Positions 15,016-15,696 of a stretch of DNA of 15,696 bases are shown piece after piece. Source of the stretch: JBBIRT01 sp037441725. Its GTDB lineage: Bacteria; Desulfobacterota; BSN033; UBA1163. A program made the translations under genes and the position numbers. The stretch covers positions 1 to 15,696 of the forward strand of contig JBBIRT010000078.1 of the NCBI GenBank assembly GCA_037441725.1. Reading direction: 5' to 3'. The stretch's first letter is position 1. The number at the start of each line of letters is the position of its first letter. A model generated the notes under the pieces. It was not told the DNA's origin. It ran no database searches and saw only the letters and a list, made by a program, of their open reading frames with translations.

Positions 15016-15696
15016 AAAGAAACTTCCTTTATCAGCCCACCTCCAGGAGTTGAGGAAGCGACTCATTCTTTCATTTATTGCTATTGGGATCGGTTTCTTC
15101 ATCTGTTATGCCCTGAAAGAATGGCTCTTCAATATCCTTGCCGCTCCACTTCTCAAGGTGATCCCTGAAGGGGGAACGCTCATCTTCACCAGTGTCGCAG
15201 AAGCCTTCTTTACCTATATGAAGGTGGCCTTTATTGCAGGGATCATCCTGACCTCACCCTTTCTCCTCTACCAAATCTGGGCCTTTGTCGCACCTGGCCT
15301 CTATCAAAAAGAGAAGCGATATGTAGTGCCATTCTTATTCGGGGGATCCCTATTTTTTATCCTCGGCGTGCTCTTTGGATATTATGTGGCGATTCCTGTT
15401 GGTTTTAGATTTCTTTTAGGATATGCAACGGATTTCATCAAACCCATGCCCAGTATGAAGGAGTATCTTTCTTTCAGTATCAAATTTTTATTGATCTTTG
15501 GGCTTGTCTTTGAATTTCCAGTGGCTCTGGTCCTTTTAGCAAGAATTGGAGTGGTCAATGCAGAGACATTGGCTAGGCAGAGGAAATATGCCATTCTCCT
15601 GATCTTCATTTTTGCCGCGGTGATGACTCCCCCGGATATCATTTCTCAATTACTCATGGCCCTTCCTTTGGTCGGGCTCTATGAATTAAGCATCCT
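15008..15696 (+). CDS. tatC: Sec-independent protein translocase TatC (3' end outside window)
   Basis: This is the polytopic core of the twin-arginine translocase, which recognises twin-arginine signal peptides in the inner membrane. The frame opens at ATG 15008 (MDEKKLPLSAHLQELRKRL) and stays open for 229 codons to the window edge without a stop. Signature features include Glu14 in the cytoplasmic HLQELRKRL segment, Phe93 and Glu102 of the YQIWAFVAPGLYQKEKRY loop (equivalent to E. coli Phe94 and Glu103), the FEFPVALVLL helix and the MTPPD motif. Full-length TatC is about 240-260 residues, so only the end is missing. It overlaps the TatA/B gene by 8 bases, indicating translational coupling; no separate ribosome site is evident. 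Confidence 0.95.
   Translation, partial: MDEKKLPLSAHLQELRKRLILSFIAIGIGFFICYALKEWLFNILAAPLLKVIPEGGTLIFTSVAEAFFTYMKVAFIAGIILTSPFLLYQIWAFVAPGLYQKEKRYVVPFLFGGSLFFILGVLFGYYVAIPVGFRFLLGYATDFIKPMPSMKEYLSFSIKFLLIFGLVFEFPVALVLLARIGVVNAETLARQRKYAILLIFIFAAVMTPPDIISQLLMALPLVGLYELSI

Noticed and set aside
1..15696. CRISPR arrays, tRNA/rRNA genes, insertion sequences, phage or toxin-antitoxin modules
   Set aside because: Reading both strands showed no regularly spaced repeats, cloverleaf-like segments, transposase motifs or small paired toxin/antitoxin frames.

Overview
The window looks like a chromosomal segment of a Gram-negative bacterium with roughly 43-45% GC and AGA/AGG-rich coding. The TatA/TatC pair, the HK4-type 'HDFNN' kinase with a matching receiver, and a liv cluster with separately encoded parts would suit a Desulfobacterota-like ('deltaproteobacterial') lineage. 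That placement is inference from protein style; there is no marker gene. I see no rRNA, tRNA, CRISPR array, transposase, phage gene or integration site. All large reading frames look intact, and tatC runs off the right edge.

Layout. (1) Positions 1-4105, + strand: two ABC-exporter half-transporters that form a heterodimer. The first has a degenerate catalytic site and the second carries a periplasmic insertion. (2) 4254-4871, +: a stand-alone NTF2/SnoaL-like protein. (3) 4877-6307, - strand: a cytoplasmic histidine kinase followed by a receiver-only response regulator. (4) 6308-6848: a 541-bp AT-rich divergent regulatory region with inverted repeats, a good sigma70-type promoter and two leader hairpins. 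(5) 6849-10215, +: livG-livF-livH-livM, the tightly coupled inner-membrane and ATPase parts of a branched-chain-amino-acid-type (HAAT) ABC importer. (6) 10229-12278, -: the periplasmic solute-binding protein, convergent to livM, with a TIM-barrel isomerase/endonuclease-IV-fold protein upstream in the same apparent operon. (7) 12455-14443, -: a CPA2 cation:proton antiporter with a C-terminal TrkA-N/TrkA-C unit. (8) 14614 to the end, +: a TatA/TatB-family subunit and tatC.

How they fit together. The liv genes and the binding protein should make one periplasmic importer but are driven from separate promoters, so subunit ratios may be set independently. The binding protein's co-operonic partner is the best local clue to the ligand or its catabolism, but the substrate cannot be read from sequence. 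The kinase and regulator look like a hybrid kinase split into two genes. The exporter pair has the asymmetric ATP-site arrangement of BmrCD/TM287-288-type exporters.

I do not see a clearly new biological system here. The best leads are the operator/promoter plus hairpin-rich leader before livG, the possible N-terminal frameshift or overlapping short ORF at 1921-1986, the split kinase/receiver junction with 11-bp repeats, and the periplasmic insertion in the second exporter subunit.
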